In this document: positions 29,901 to 38,445 of the stretch, one piece after another
Layout of the letters: each line of letters opens with the position of its first letter
How positions within the stretch are numbered: position 1 is the first letter of the stretch
Assembly (NCBI GenBank): GCA_013152945.1
Contig: JAADFL010000167.1
Span: forward strand, 22,970-86,969
DNA: 64,000 nucleotides
Direction of reading: 5' to 3'
Source: Deltaproteobacteria bacterium
GTDB lineage: Bacteria > Myxococcota_A > JAADFL01
Notes under the pieces: generated by a model
The model's input: only the letters and a program-made list of their open reading frames with translations
Told to the model about the DNA's origin: nothing
Databases searched by the model: none
Translations under genes and position numbers: made by a program

Positions 29901-30606
29901 GGACAAATACGGGCAGGCAGACCCTCCCGGGGCAGACGCCCGTGACACCTTGCTCGTTCTCCGCCAGAAATTGGAGGCCATGGGAGAAGTCAATCTCACT
30001 GCCATAGACGAGTACAAGGAAGTCAGGGAGAGATATGATTTCTTGTCAGGCCAGCGAAATGACCTTGAAAAAACAATAGCCTCCCTGAAGCAAGCAATAC
30101 AAAAAATGAACCGCGAGGCAAGAGAACGTTTCAGGACTACCTTTGCACAGCTCGATGAGCAGTTTAGAAAGGTGTTTCCACGTCTGTTCAACGGAGGCAG
30201 GGCCAAGCTGATCCTGACTGGAAGCGAGGATGTGCTCGAAGCCGGCGTGGAAATCGTTGCACAACCTCCCGGCAAGAAATTGCAGTCCGTCACAATTCTA
30301 TCCGGTGGAGAGAAGGCATTGACGGCAATTGCATTGTTGTTCGCTCTCTTTCAGGTGAAGCCGCCTCCGTTCTGTATTCTGGATGAGGTTGATGCTCCGC
30401 TGGACGATGCAAACGTTGACAGGTACCTGGCTCTCATAAAAGAGCTGTCCCAAAAAACACAGTTCATCCTGATTACGCATAACAAGATGAGCATGGAACT
30501 AGCAAATCGCTTGTACGGGGTAACCATGTCGGAACCCGGCGTATCACAGATTGTCTCGGTGGAACTCCGGCCTGGTGGAGAGCCTGAACTCCGGGAAGTT
30601 GGGTAA
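26971..30606 (+). CDS. smc: Chromosome partition protein Smc
   Basis: A 1211-residue condensin ATPase that compacts and organises the chromosome, normally with ScpA/ScpB (not in this window). Walker A GPNGCGKS is at 31-38. Long coiled coils at about 170-510 and 680-1010 flank a hinge (KKIYGVVADLFDTPPRYE onward). The C-terminal half has signature LSGGEKAL at 1110-1117 and Walker B ILDEVDAP with D1138-E1139. All parts are intact and the length is typical. The ribosome-binding site is weak, with a small hairpin upstream. Confidence 0.97.
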   Translation: MKIRELEICGFKSFKDSVKLLFDQPITCVVGPNGCGKSNIVDALRWCIGEQRPRMLRGENMEDVIFNGSEKQGPMGMAEVTSRFLVDEGDELPDSLAGCSELEVTRRLFRDKDTDYQLNRSTVRLRDITELFLGTGAGKNAYSIIGQGQITALVSSQPEERRNFVDEAAGITKFKARRHQAELKLKATWDNLDRINDIITEVKRSVISLSRQAKKAERYKKIKEDVRELELKLAAGTFKELSIQVENARSRVNLLASMEKDKTSDLEDAERRLENYTNEAEKHEQDLTMAQDELLRLQAEQERLLRIAGLGEQEMSALNQRNMERAGEIESLKQRRKETHREYERLKETVQALSQQAGQFEDMLEEKQKALREVTRKQSELAGTLDEARSRLLKIVSTLSESKSRKAGIESQSAALRARLAALESERRDMDSRIGDLKRNKKHAQERLDEVKNLQKALKQRIKAQEQLLEELAANRITAEAQVIALREELGDKRSRLVSLKELHKSFEGFGRGVRSIMREKKKLFGNSQGSSQEQDDVEAGKKIYGVVADLFDTPPRYEASVAAVLGERLQNVIVESHKEGVAAIEFLKKEAKGRCSFIPLGVRDPVDSPFPPMGGHGIVGRLIDLVSWQKPYEKIARYLLGDVVVVDSLKNALSLWNANGFRKTIVSLDGDVVDPLGAVTGGSEDSPGKSILRNKRLIRELEKEVSKLDQQYNLAKEQKEQLHQRTSILGRQLEEMQKTYHDRELDLVSKERDLSIITDDLSRTKARKDELDIGSIQVREELARLAQEFDGLVAMIHEAEANKQVQEKTIKENHGLAAGLKIKFDEVQEALTSLKVRSAAVMEKRESVVKNIDRLDREFTAIEEKQENLRHEVGIANQKSLELKNDIIRAREEEKKIGAAISDARNKINSLKSIRGESAALRNTLENTIKEARLQRDKINLELGEERVKAAELEERIRNLGERVNERYQLSLKDVEDKYGQADPPGADARDTLLVLRQKLEAMGEVNLTAIDEYKEVRERYDFLSGQRNDLEKTIASLKQAIQKMNREARERFRTTFAQLDEQFRKVFPRLFNGGRAKLILTGSEDVLEAGVEIVAQPPGKKLQSVTILSGGEKALTAIALLFALFQVKPPPFCILDEVDAPLDDANVDRYLALIKELSQKTQFILITHNKMSMELANRLYGVTMSEPGVSQIVSVELRPGGEPELREVG

Positions 30607-30783
30607 AGCCGCCTCCCAAAGCGCATACTTCCGGATCTCGAAGCAATTGGAACACGGAGTTGTATATCGAGTTGGAAGCAGGTTCGGGGTTGCATATTCC
30701 CTTGTGGATCTTTGTTTTATATTCGTGCAATACTGTTTCCTGCTTTACAATGCCCGCGGCAACGGCGGGTTGTGGAGGCGTAA

Positions 30784-31617
30784 ATGCATACAAGAATGCA
30801 TGTACACAAAAGAAGCACTTCCCCGGCGAATTCAATCATTCCTTCCATAATTTCTTCAATCACCACCGCCATCCTTTTCATCTTCATTAGTGGATGCGGT
30901 TCCTTGGAGTATTCCAGGCCCGGTAATGTGCCTGGTGGAAACGTGACTGTTCACCTGCGCTGGATGGACCAAGATACGTTCGGCCCCAAGCTTTCACTCG
31001 TTCCTGTCTATTACAGGTTAAGACTGGTTGTGGACTATCCCGAGAATCACCAAAAGGAGGCTTCCGCCCGAATGGACCTGGTGGACGTCGACGCTCCCCC
31101 GGGGGACAGCCTGAGTACGGATGTTGAAGCCGGACTTGCGAGGATCTTTCACGTCGCATCATACGAAACAGGCAGCTTGCTCCCTTCGTACATGGGAACG
31201 GCTGTAAGTGACATTACGGGCGACAAAGACGAGGTTACTATATCCATGGAACCGTTTCCAAACGGCGTTGCAACAAAGCCAATCGTATCACTCGGGGGTA
31301 ATATAAAAACTCTGGCAGGCAACCTTGTAAGCCTGACAGTCAAGGCCGCAGACCTGGACCTTTCCACCATGTCCATGAAATGGAAGGTTGAAAGGGATTC
31401 GGAGCTGTTAAAAGATCTGGCTACGCTGAACCGGGGCAAGCTTGAATTCAATCCGCCGGGGCCTGGAACATACGTTGTCGAGCTCGCGGCCCAGGCTCAG
31501 GGCGAAGAAAGCGAGCCTGCGTTCTCCGTGGTCGAGGCCTTGGATTGCAACCAGGCCGGTCAAGACCTGGAGTGCGACCAGGGCCTTACGTGCAACAATG
31601 AAGGCATGTGCAAGTAG
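30784..31617 (+). CDS. Lipoprotein of unknown function
   Basis: A 277-residue protein. ATG 30784 is 5 bases after GGAGG. A long N-region and hydrophobic stretch end in the lipobox FISGC (C38). The middle resembles an Ig-like/PKD segment (LAGNLVSLTVKAADLDLSTM), and the C-terminus is a small Cys-rich motif (CNQAGQ, CDQGLTCNNEGMCK). Probably attached to a membrane facing the periplasm or surface. The next gene starts 14 bases later, so the two are likely one operon. Confidence 0.75.
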   Translation: MHTRMHVHKRSTSPANSIIPSIISSITTAILFIFISGCGSLEYSRPGNVPGGNVTVHLRWMDQDTFGPKLSLVPVYYRLRLVVDYPENHQKEASARMDLVDVDAPPGDSLSTDVEAGLARIFHVASYETGSLLPSYMGTAVSDITGDKDEVTISMEPFPNGVATKPIVSLGGNIKTLAGNLVSLTVKAADLDLSTMSMKWKVERDSELLKDLATLNRGKLEFNPPGPGTYVVELAAQAQGEESEPAFSVVEALDCNQAGQDLECDQGLTCNNEGMCK

Positions 31618-31630
31618 GAGGTTAAACATC

Positions 31631-32845
31631 ATGAAGCCCGGAACCGACAGGCATCAAGTTTTATCAAGAGGCCTCCTTGCATATTCATGCCTGCTTCTTG
31701 CTTTGGTAGCCGATCCCCTTTTCCCAAACGATGCCAACGCAACCAGCGTACTCATCAAGGTTCCCGGCACAAGGGCCAATCCGGTACCACCGGCAGGCGC
31801 GGCAGAGTTCCTCTTCTACGGCGGGGATGGAGGCCTTTTACACCTCAACCAGATTCACAACAGGCTTTTCTACAAGGATGTCTTAAAAAAGAAGCCCGTT
31901 ACGAGGCCAGGCACAGGCAACAAGGTCAAGGCTGAATCCCGTAAAAGGGACAATGCCGTCCCGGACGGTAAAACCAGTAAAAGCTCGGGCCAACAGGTCG
32001 AAAAAGGATCGAAAGAAAAAGCCGGGGTAAAAGCAAACAAAGACGACAAGGCTAAAAAAGAGCACAATAAAGCCGAATCATCCTGGAAGAATCTCGATGT
32101 ATCTCTCGATGGAAATTATTCCAATCATTATGGCCTGTTGCTGCTGTCCGGCATATACAGGTACAATCCAAACATCGCCGTTGAGCTGAACATCCCACTG
32201 CTTACGACCAGCCAAACCCTGGATTCAGGCTCCAGTGCCCGGGCATATGGAATCGGAGATGTTTCAGCCGGCCTGTCATACAGGTTCAAACTATCCGGAC
32301 TCAACCTGCTCGCCGGAGGCCTGGTGAGTTTTCCATCAGGGGATGACTCGCGGGTCGTTCAGGGCAGCTTTACGCCAACCGGAAACGGAACTTATGGATT
32401 TATCATATACCTGGCCGGAGCAGGCATGCTCGACTGGGGCAGGATACATGGTTTCCTGGCTTACAGGGGCATGGGATCGGCAAGCATAGAGCAGCCTGGC
32501 GGAGTGAAAGTCAGCCAATCTTCGGGCGGCCAATTCGCCGCAAGCCTGGCCTTGGATTCAGACAGGCTGCTCAAGGGTATCAGACTTGGGGCCAGGTTGA
32601 CTGCTTCTTACAGCCTTGAAGGCACCACAAAGATTGATTATCCGGGCAGCCCGGGTGTGGAGATTTCTTCAAGGGACGGACTGTTTATGCTGGATGCTTG
32701 GCTTTTCGCCGAATATGAATATTCGCGAAACCTTTCTTTTACTGTTTCGGCAAGCGCGCCGCTTGCAACCAAGTGGACCGGCAATGTCAACCCGGTTCAT
32801 TACAGGGACTACTTCTTCGGAGTAGGGCTCAAATATAACATGTAA
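31631..32845 (+). CDS. Outer-membrane beta-barrel protein
   Basis: A 404-residue exported protein. ATG 31631 has GGAGG (31617-31621) 9 bases upstream and starts a signal peptide (LAYSCLLLALVADPL); the longer frame from 31442 overlaps the lipoprotein gene and is rejected. Residues 80-155 are a Lys/Glu/Ser-rich linker. After that come barrel-like strands (NYSNHYGLLLLSGIYRY, YGIGDVSAGLSYRF) similar to transporter families annotated as phenol-degradation MetA-like, ending with YNM. A partner of the lipoprotein upstream is plausible. Cargo unknown. Confidence 0.72.
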   Translation: MKPGTDRHQVLSRGLLAYSCLLLALVADPLFPNDANATSVLIKVPGTRANPVPPAGAAEFLFYGGDGGLLHLNQIHNRLFYKDVLKKKPVTRPGTGNKVKAESRKRDNAVPDGKTSKSSGQQVEKGSKEKAGVKANKDDKAKKEHNKAESSWKNLDVSLDGNYSNHYGLLLLSGIYRYNPNIAVELNIPLLTTSQTLDSGSSARAYGIGDVSAGLSYRFKLSGLNLLAGGLVSFPSGDDSRVVQGSFTPTGNGTYGFIIYLAGAGMLDWGRIHGFLAYRGMGSASIEQPGGVKVSQSSGGQFAASLALDSDRLLKGIRLGARLTASYSLEGTTKIDYPGSPGVEISSRDGLFMLDAWLFAEYEYSRNLSFTVSASAPLATKWTGNVNPVHYRDYFFGVGLKYNM

Positions 32846-32869
32846 AAAAAAACAGGAGAGTTTCACGAG

Positions 32870-34081
32870 ATGGAGCAAAGCGGAGATCTTGTAACCACTA
32901 TTGTCGTCGTAAGCCTGCTTGCTGCGGTTGCACTGCTTTTCATTCTGGCCCTGGTGAAATTCATGCACCGGAAAAGGGCGGCAAGACTTGAGGCGGAACA
33001 AGAGCCTGAGGAAGAAGCCGTAGTTTCACGGGGAGCTACTACCGTTGCCAAGAGGTCGGCGAAATCGGTCGCCCCGGTCGAAAAGCCGAAACTTGCCGGG
33101 GAAGAGGAAGAAGAGCCGGCCTTGAAGAAGGATGGGGCAAGAGCTTTTAAAAAGCCCTTAAAGCCCTTAAGCGATGGATTGTTGAAGACAAGGGAGAATT
33201 TCATCGGCAAGCTGAGCAAGGCAATCTTCGGCAGGCAGGTTATAGAACCTGATGTGCTTGAAGAACTCGAAGAGGTCTTGTTCACCGCCGATATAGGTGT
33301 AAAGACGGCACAGGCACTGCTGGACAGGGTCCAGGACAAGGTTTCGACCAAGAAACTATCCGATCCCAAGCGCCTATTCTCGGAGATCAAGCAAGAGATC
33401 GAAAATATCCTGGCGCTACCATCGGAAGACTTCGATATCTCCAGAGGCAATCCCTTTGTGATCATGATGATTGGCGTTAATGGAACAGGAAAGACGACCA
33501 CCATCGGCAAGTTGGCCAGTCAACTGAAAGAAGCAGGACACAATGTATTAATGGCAGCCGGTGACACCTTCAGGGCCGCGGCGGTCGAACAACTTGCAGT
33601 ATGGGGGGAGCGTGCCGGCTGTGACGTGATTCGCGGCGCCGAGGGGGCGGATCCGGGTGCTGTTGTTTTCGATGCGATTCAGGCGGCAAAGGCAAGGGAT
33701 GCCGATATCGTGATAGCCGATACTGCAGGCAGGCTGCATACAAAGGTTCCATTGATGGAAGAATTAAAAAAGATAAAACGTGTTGCCGCCAAGGGAACCA
33801 CGGGTGCCCCACATGAAATACTCCTGGTCTTGGATGCCACCACTGGCCAGAATGCGATAAACCAGGCGAAAATCTTTTCCGAGGCATTGGATGGCATTAC
33901 CGGCATTGTACTTACCAAGCTGGACGGAACAGCAAAGGGCGGAGTGATCGTGGGAATCACGGATGAGCTGAAAGTACCGGTCAGGTTCATCGGCATAGGA
34001 GAAGGAGTTCAAGACTTGCGCCGATTCAAGCCCAGGGAGTTCGTGCAGGCCTTGTTCAGCGATTTCGGGGAACAGGGTTGA
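32870..34081 (+). CDS. ftsY: Signal recognition particle receptor FtsY
   Basis: A 403-residue SRP GTPase that docks ribosome-SRP complexes at the inner membrane. The N-terminus has a membrane segment (VVVSLLAAVALLFILALV), then an acidic/basic linker. The NG domain begins near 100. G1 is GVNGTGKTT at 202-210, G3 DTAGR at 284-288 and G4 TKLDG at 349-353, and the end FKPREFVQALF is typical of FtsY. The N-terminal transmembrane anchor is a variant seen in some bacteria. AGGAG lies 11 bases before the start. Confidence 0.95.
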   Translation: MEQSGDLVTTIVVVSLLAAVALLFILALVKFMHRKRAARLEAEQEPEEEAVVSRGATTVAKRSAKSVAPVEKPKLAGEEEEEPALKKDGARAFKKPLKPLSDGLLKTRENFIGKLSKAIFGRQVIEPDVLEELEEVLFTADIGVKTAQALLDRVQDKVSTKKLSDPKRLFSEIKQEIENILALPSEDFDISRGNPFVIMMIGVNGTGKTTTIGKLASQLKEAGHNVLMAAGDTFRAAAVEQLAVWGERAGCDVIRGAEGADPGAVVFDAIQAAKARDADIVIADTAGRLHTKVPLMEELKKIKRVAAKGTTGAPHEILLVLDATTGQNAINQAKIFSEALDGITGIVLTKLDGTAKGGVIVGITDELKVPVRFIGIGEGVQDLRRFKPREFVQALFSDFGEQG

Positions 34082-34157
34082 CTAAAATATTCCCGGGTAT
34101 TAAAAGGCAACTGGTGGCAGGGGAAGAAAGCCAGGGGAAGGGCGGAGGCCTGCATAC

Positions 34158-34649
34158 ATGTTTACCGGCCACTTCGAAAAGGACAAAACAAGAAAAACCA
34201 GGAAAGTCAAAAAGCAGGGAGGCAGGACGGTCATACGTGAGTTAAGGCTCGAAGACTATGAACAGCTCCTGGCCTTGTGGCACAAATCCGGGATAAAACC
34301 GAATATAAACGGTAGAGAGAGCCCTGAAGCACTTGAGCGACAATTACAGGCCATGGGCCCCTTCATGCTTGTCGCAGAAAATAGTGGCGACCTAGTCGGC
34401 GTGATTCTTGGAAGCCATGACGGATACGAGGGCTTCCTGGACAGGGTGGCGGTTGCCCCTGAATACAGAAAGCGGGGAGTGGCAAGAAGACTGATCATAG
34501 AGGCTGAAAGAAGGCTTGAAGATAAGGGCATCAGGAAAACCGTCGTTGTGGTCGAAGCGGATGGCAAAGAATCCATTGGTGTCTTCAAGAAGATGGGTTT
34601 CGAAATAAGTGAACATGTAGTGTATATGGTAAAACGCCGGAACCGCTAG
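34158..34649 (+). CDS. GNAT-family N-acetyltransferase
   Basis: A 163-residue acetyltransferase. The acetyl-CoA site is VAPEYRKRGVARRL, followed by the typical VFKKMGFEISEHV. ATG 34158 has GGAGG 9 bases upstream. The first 24 residues are basic and not part of the fold. The layout resembles small RimI-like or GNAT enzymes, but the substrate is unknown. Confidence 0.82.
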   Translation: MFTGHFEKDKTRKTRKVKKQGGRTVIRELRLEDYEQLLALWHKSGIKPNINGRESPEALERQLQAMGPFMLVAENSGDLVGVILGSHDGYEGFLDRVAVAPEYRKRGVARRLIIEAERRLEDKGIRKTVVVVEADGKESIGVFKKMGFEISEHVVYMVKRRNR

Positions 34650-34728
34650 GCAATCCGTGGGGGGTACAAGCCTGATTGGGAGCAATTCAGGAAGGCGAAC
34701 GCCTGGATTCGGCGGGATGCGAAGAAAA

Positions 34729-36645
34729 CTACTTTATCTGCGCCATTAGTTTTTCCGCCTCCTTATGTGTGGCGGAATTTTTTCTGGTTATGGACATGGC
34801 TCGTGTACACAGCCTCCTCGCCTTGTCCGTATTTTCATTATCCAGTGCCTGCTTGGCTTTTTCCAACATCCGGTTCGCAGCACTCTCGAGTTTCAACAGG
34901 CCTCTTAAGGCGATTATCTCGTCCGGACTTGCATCCAGGGCTTTCTGAAAGTCATCAAATGCATCTTCATACATTTCTTTCGACACTGAATCCTGTGCCT
35001 TTTCAATGTATCCCCTGGCCAGGTTTGTGGCAATCTCCCTTGCGAAAAAACTCTTGGGCGATCCCGGGGGCATAATCCTCGTGTCTGCATCGAGGGCGGC
35101 TTTCCATTCTTTTTTTGCATCATCGATTCTGCCCTGGAACAATGAACTCTGGCCCGACGTGAATTTGCCGCGTACTACGAGCATGAGCTTACGGGCTATT
35201 TCCGCCTTTTGCAGGATCTCACCCTTGACCCTATGACGGGCAATCAGGCGCTCGAGTCTTTTCAAAGCTTCATCGATATCTCCCGCAAAGTATCTCTTGT
35301 ACGCAGGCCTTAAAATTTTTGGAATGCCTTCAAGAGACAACCTTACTATTCCACGGCCCTTTGGTGATTTGTACGGCTTGAAAAAGATCCTCCTGCTCTT
35401 TAGGTGCTTTTCACAATCCTCCACCCAATCCACGGCACGACTGTCATCCGGTTTGATAGCCAGGTACATCACCAAAAAACGGTGGGCCTGCTCGAACCTA
35501 CCCCTGCGGTATGCACGCCTGCCTTGCTCCAGGTATATTCGACTCAATTGTTCGTCAAGCTCCTTCATCTTGGGTTTGGCCAATGAATAGTAGAAGCTGT
35601 CCCTTGGTATCTTGCGAAACGCCTGCCTCGCCTCTTCCTTTCTGCCCAGATCGAACAACATTGCCGCTTCGTTGAAGAGTTTTGCATTTTTACGCTCTTC
35701 CTCGAGATGCTTTTTCATGTTGAGTGCGCTCTGGTTCAGCGGCTCCGATGCCAGGACCTTTTGGATCAGTTTTTCCGCCTCGTCGAATTTTCCCTTGGAC
35801 ATATAGTTCTTTACCCCAAGGAGATCCGTTTCCGTTGACTCGAAACTATCCTGCTCTACGACACCGCTGGTTTGGGTATTGCCTCCGGAGCGGACCAGTA
35901 CGCCAATCAGTACCAACAAGATGATGATTACGCCGACACCGGGCAAAATAATCTTCCAGTGCAGCTTCACCTGTTTCGTAATCTTTGCCACCAGTCTCCT
36001 TCTCGTAACTTCCCGGTCGTACATGAAACGCATACGTATTGCACCAAGCTGTATAACGTCACCGTCGCGAAGAGCCACTTCCTCGATTTCCTTGCCGTTT
36101 ACCTTTGTACCTGTCCTGCTCGCCAAATCCTGGAGAACATACGCGCCCCCTTCCTTGATTATCTGCGCATGCTCCGGCGAAAGAGATGCATGATCCAGTA
36201 TAATGGCATTCGTTCCGGCCCTGCCCAAGGGAATGGCATCTGCTGTCAGGGGATACTCGGTTCCGCGTTCATTGCCGTTCAGCACCAAAAGCCGGGCGAC
36301 ATTGTCGTACGCCAGATCTCCAAAACCGTCATCCGATTCACCAAGCTCATCATCGGCATTATCTAGAAAAAGGATGAAAGATCCTATCAGGACCTTGGAT
36401 GTTTCGTCGATCGCCACCGGTTCCTTGATTAATTCACCGTCCACAATGGTTCCGGCTGCACTTCCCAGGTCTTCAACGAAAAGATAGCCTTCCTGATCAA
36501 AGAAAAACCGGGTATGCTTACGGGAAACATCCGGCGCATCCAGGATTACATTGCATCCTTCATCCCTTCCCACCAAGAGTTCCTCAAAATCCAAAGGGTA
36601 CTCGAACAGGTTCCCGACAGCATCTTTAACAAGCAGCCTCAACAT
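34729..36645 (-). CDS. Double-FHA membrane protein with cytoplasmic/periplasmic TPR region
   Basis: A 638-residue protein. FHA domain one covers about 1-95 (GRDEG, SRKHT, GSAAGT) and FHA domain two about 118-207 (GRAGTN, LSPEHA, SRTGTKVNG); a transmembrane helix lies at 231-252. The C-terminal 380 residues are TPR-like helices (AEKLIQKVLASEPLNQSALN, YRRGRFEQAHRFLVMYLAIKPDD). FHA domains bind phosphothreonine, so it may couple a Thr kinase to the secretion machine. It starts 7 bases after the FHA-CpaF gene and belongs to that operon. Confidence 0.85.
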   Translation of the reverse strand: MLRLLVKDAVGNLFEYPLDFEELLVGRDEGCNVILDAPDVSRKHTRFFFDQEGYLFVEDLGSAAGTIVDGELIKEPVAIDETSKVLIGSFILFLDNADDELGESDDGFGDLAYDNVARLLVLNGNERGTEYPLTADAIPLGRAGTNAIILDHASLSPEHAQIIKEGGAYVLQDLASRTGTKVNGKEIEEVALRDGDVIQLGAIRMRFMYDREVTRRRLVAKITKQVKLHWKIILPGVGVIIILLVLIGVLVRSGGNTQTSGVVEQDSFESTETDLLGVKNYMSKGKFDEAEKLIQKVLASEPLNQSALNMKKHLEEERKNAKLFNEAAMLFDLGRKEEARQAFRKIPRDSFYYSLAKPKMKELDEQLSRIYLEQGRRAYRRGRFEQAHRFLVMYLAIKPDDSRAVDWVEDCEKHLKSRRIFFKPYKSPKGRGIVRLSLEGIPKILRPAYKRYFAGDIDEALKRLERLIARHRVKGEILQKAEIARKLMLVVRGKFTSGQSSLFQGRIDDAKKEWKAALDADTRIMPPGSPKSFFAREIATNLARGYIEKAQDSVSKEMYEDAFDDFQKALDASPDEIIALRGLLKLESAANRMLEKAKQALDNENTDKARRLCTRAMSITRKNSATHKEAEKLMAQIK

Positions 36646-36652
36646 TGATCAC

Positions 36653-38431
36653 CTAGGCCCTGAATATGGAGATGTCCAGGGGCACCTTTCTCTTGCGAAG
36701 CTCATCATAGAACTTTGGAATAAATCCGGTGGGCTTGAATCTTCCTACAACCTTGCCTTTATCGTCGTACCCGGTCATTTCAAATAAAAATATGTCCTGC
36801 AATGTTATTACATCACCTTCCATACCTGTGACTTCGACGATATTGGTGATTTTTCTCGAGCCGTCAGGCATCCTGCTCTGGTGAACGATAATATCTATCG
36901 CACTGGCTATCTGCTCCCTGATCGCTCTTACCGGCAAATCCATCCCGGACATGAGGACCATGGTCTCCAGCCTGGAGAGAGCATCCCTGGGTGAATTGGC
37001 ATGTGCAGTGGTCAATGAACCGTCGTGGCCTGTGTTCATGGCTTGCAACATGTCCAGGGCTTCACCTCCACGGCACTCGCCAACTATGATTCGATCGGGC
37101 CTCATGCGAAGGGCGTTCCTAACGAGGTCCCTGATTACTATCGCGCCCTTTCCCTCGATGTTCGGAGGACGTGATTCCAATGAAACGACATGGTCCTGCT
37201 TGAGTTGCAGTTCCGCTGCATCTTCAATGGTCACTATCCTTTCGCTTTCATGAATAAATGATGAAAGCAGGTTCAACGTAGTGGTCTTTCCGGAGCCGGT
37301 GCCCCCGGAGATTAGAGCATCCTGCCTGTTTTCGACGCAGACCTTTAGGAACTTCACCATGGCGTCATCAAGTGTTCCGAATCGCACCATGTCATCCACG
37401 GAAAACATTTCCTTTCTGAATTTGCGGATGGTTATAGCCGGCCCCTTGATGGATAACGGAGGTATTATGGCATTCACCCGGGATCCGTCTTTCAGTCTGG
37501 CATCGACCAGGGGTGAGCTCTCATCTATTCTCCTGCCGAGCGGCGCTACAATCCTCTCGATTATTCCATATACCGCCGCATTACTGGAAAATTTTTTGTC
37601 AGTAGCTTCGAGCTTGCCATCTCGCTCGACGTAAATCCGGTCCGCTCCATTAACCATTATTTCGGTTACGGTCGAATCGGCCAGGAGTTCCTCCAACGGG
37701 CCGAGCCCCAGAGCCTCGTTCAGGACATCCCTCATCAGTTGTTTTTGGCTCAGGCCGGCAGGGATAGCGCCTTTATTGGCCATGGATGCAACAATACTTC
37801 TGACAGTCCTGGACGCCTTTTCGCGAAGAGCCTCGTCTCCAAGCTTGGTGACATCGAGTCTCCTCAGGTCCATGGCGTCTATCAGTTTCTCATGAACTGT
37901 TCGTAACAGGCTGGAATATGACCCGGCCTCATCTGATCCATGACTCAAAGAACCGGCTGTATCCCCCGCAGGCTTTTGACGGGTCCGTCCCGACAGCCTT
38001 CCGGTATTCTTAATCGGTCTCACCGGCTTGACAGGTCCGGCGGCGGGTTTCGAGGGCTTCTTGGCCGGGGGCTTCTTTTTAAGCGGCAGGTCTTCCGGCA
38101 CAGCCCTTTGGGTAGCCTCGGTTATTTCCCGTTCGTCCTGCTCTTTAGACTCTACCTGTAAAGTATAGTCACCCAATGTAACAATGTCACCGGAATGAAC
38201 GACCTTGGGCTTGGCGATACGCTTGCCGTTTACCAGCGTGCCGTTTGCGCTGCCGAGATCTGCAATAACCACCCGGCCTTCATGAACTACCAGTTTGGCA
38301 TGCCTCCTGCTTACACTTCCGGCAGGCAGAACCAGATTGCAATCGCTTGATCTGCCTATAATCACCTGGGTCCTTTCGAACTCCTTGATATTCGCCGTTC
38401 CCCCGGGCGCCTGTATCCTGATTCTTAACAA
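36653..38431 (-). CDS. cpaF: FHA-fused CpaF/TadA-type secretion ATPase
   Basis: A 592-residue hexameric ATPase that powers Tad/type II-like pilus or secretion systems. The N-terminal FHA domain (1-95: GRSSD, SRRHA, GSANGT) is followed by a Pro/Lys-rich linker and the CpaF core. Walker [10 protein letters not shown] is at 376-384, the Asp box around [10 protein letters not shown], and [13 protein letters not shown] is the Walker B region. TTG 38431 is the start because GGAGG precedes it by 5 bases. The fusion links phosphopeptide recognition to the ATPase. It sits between the secretin and the FHA-TPR gene. No TadB/TadC platform or pilin is in the window. Confidence 0.92.
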   Translation of the reverse strand: MLRIRIQAPGGTANIKEFERTQVIIGRSSDCNLVLPAGSVSRRHAKLVVHEGRVVIADLGSANGTLVNGKRIAKPKVVHSGDIVTLGDYTLQVESKEQDEREITEATQRAVPEDLPLKKKPPAKKPSKPAAGPVKPVRPIKNTGRLSGRTRQKPAGDTAGSLSHGSDEAGSYSSLLRTVHEKLIDAMDLRRLDVTKLGDEALREKASRTVRSIVASMANKGAIPAGLSQKQLMRDVLNEALGLGPLEELLADSTVTEIMVNGADRIYVERDGKLEATDKKFSSNAAVYGIIERIVAPLGRRIDESSPLVDARLKDGSRVNAIIPPLSIKGPAITIRKFRKEMFSVDDMVRFGTLDDAMVKFLKVCVENRQDALISGGTGSGKTTTLNLLSSFIHESERIVTIEDAAELQLKQDHVVSLESRPPNIEGKGAIVIRDLVRNALRMRPDRIIVGECRGGEALDMLQAMNTGHDGSLTTAHANSPRDALSRLETMVLMSGMDLPVRAIREQIASAIDIIVHQSRMPDGSRKITNIVEVTGMEGDVITLQDIFLFEMTGYDDKGKVVGRFKPTGFIPKFYDELRKRKVPLDISIFRA

Positions 38432-38445
38432 AAAGACCTCCGAGT

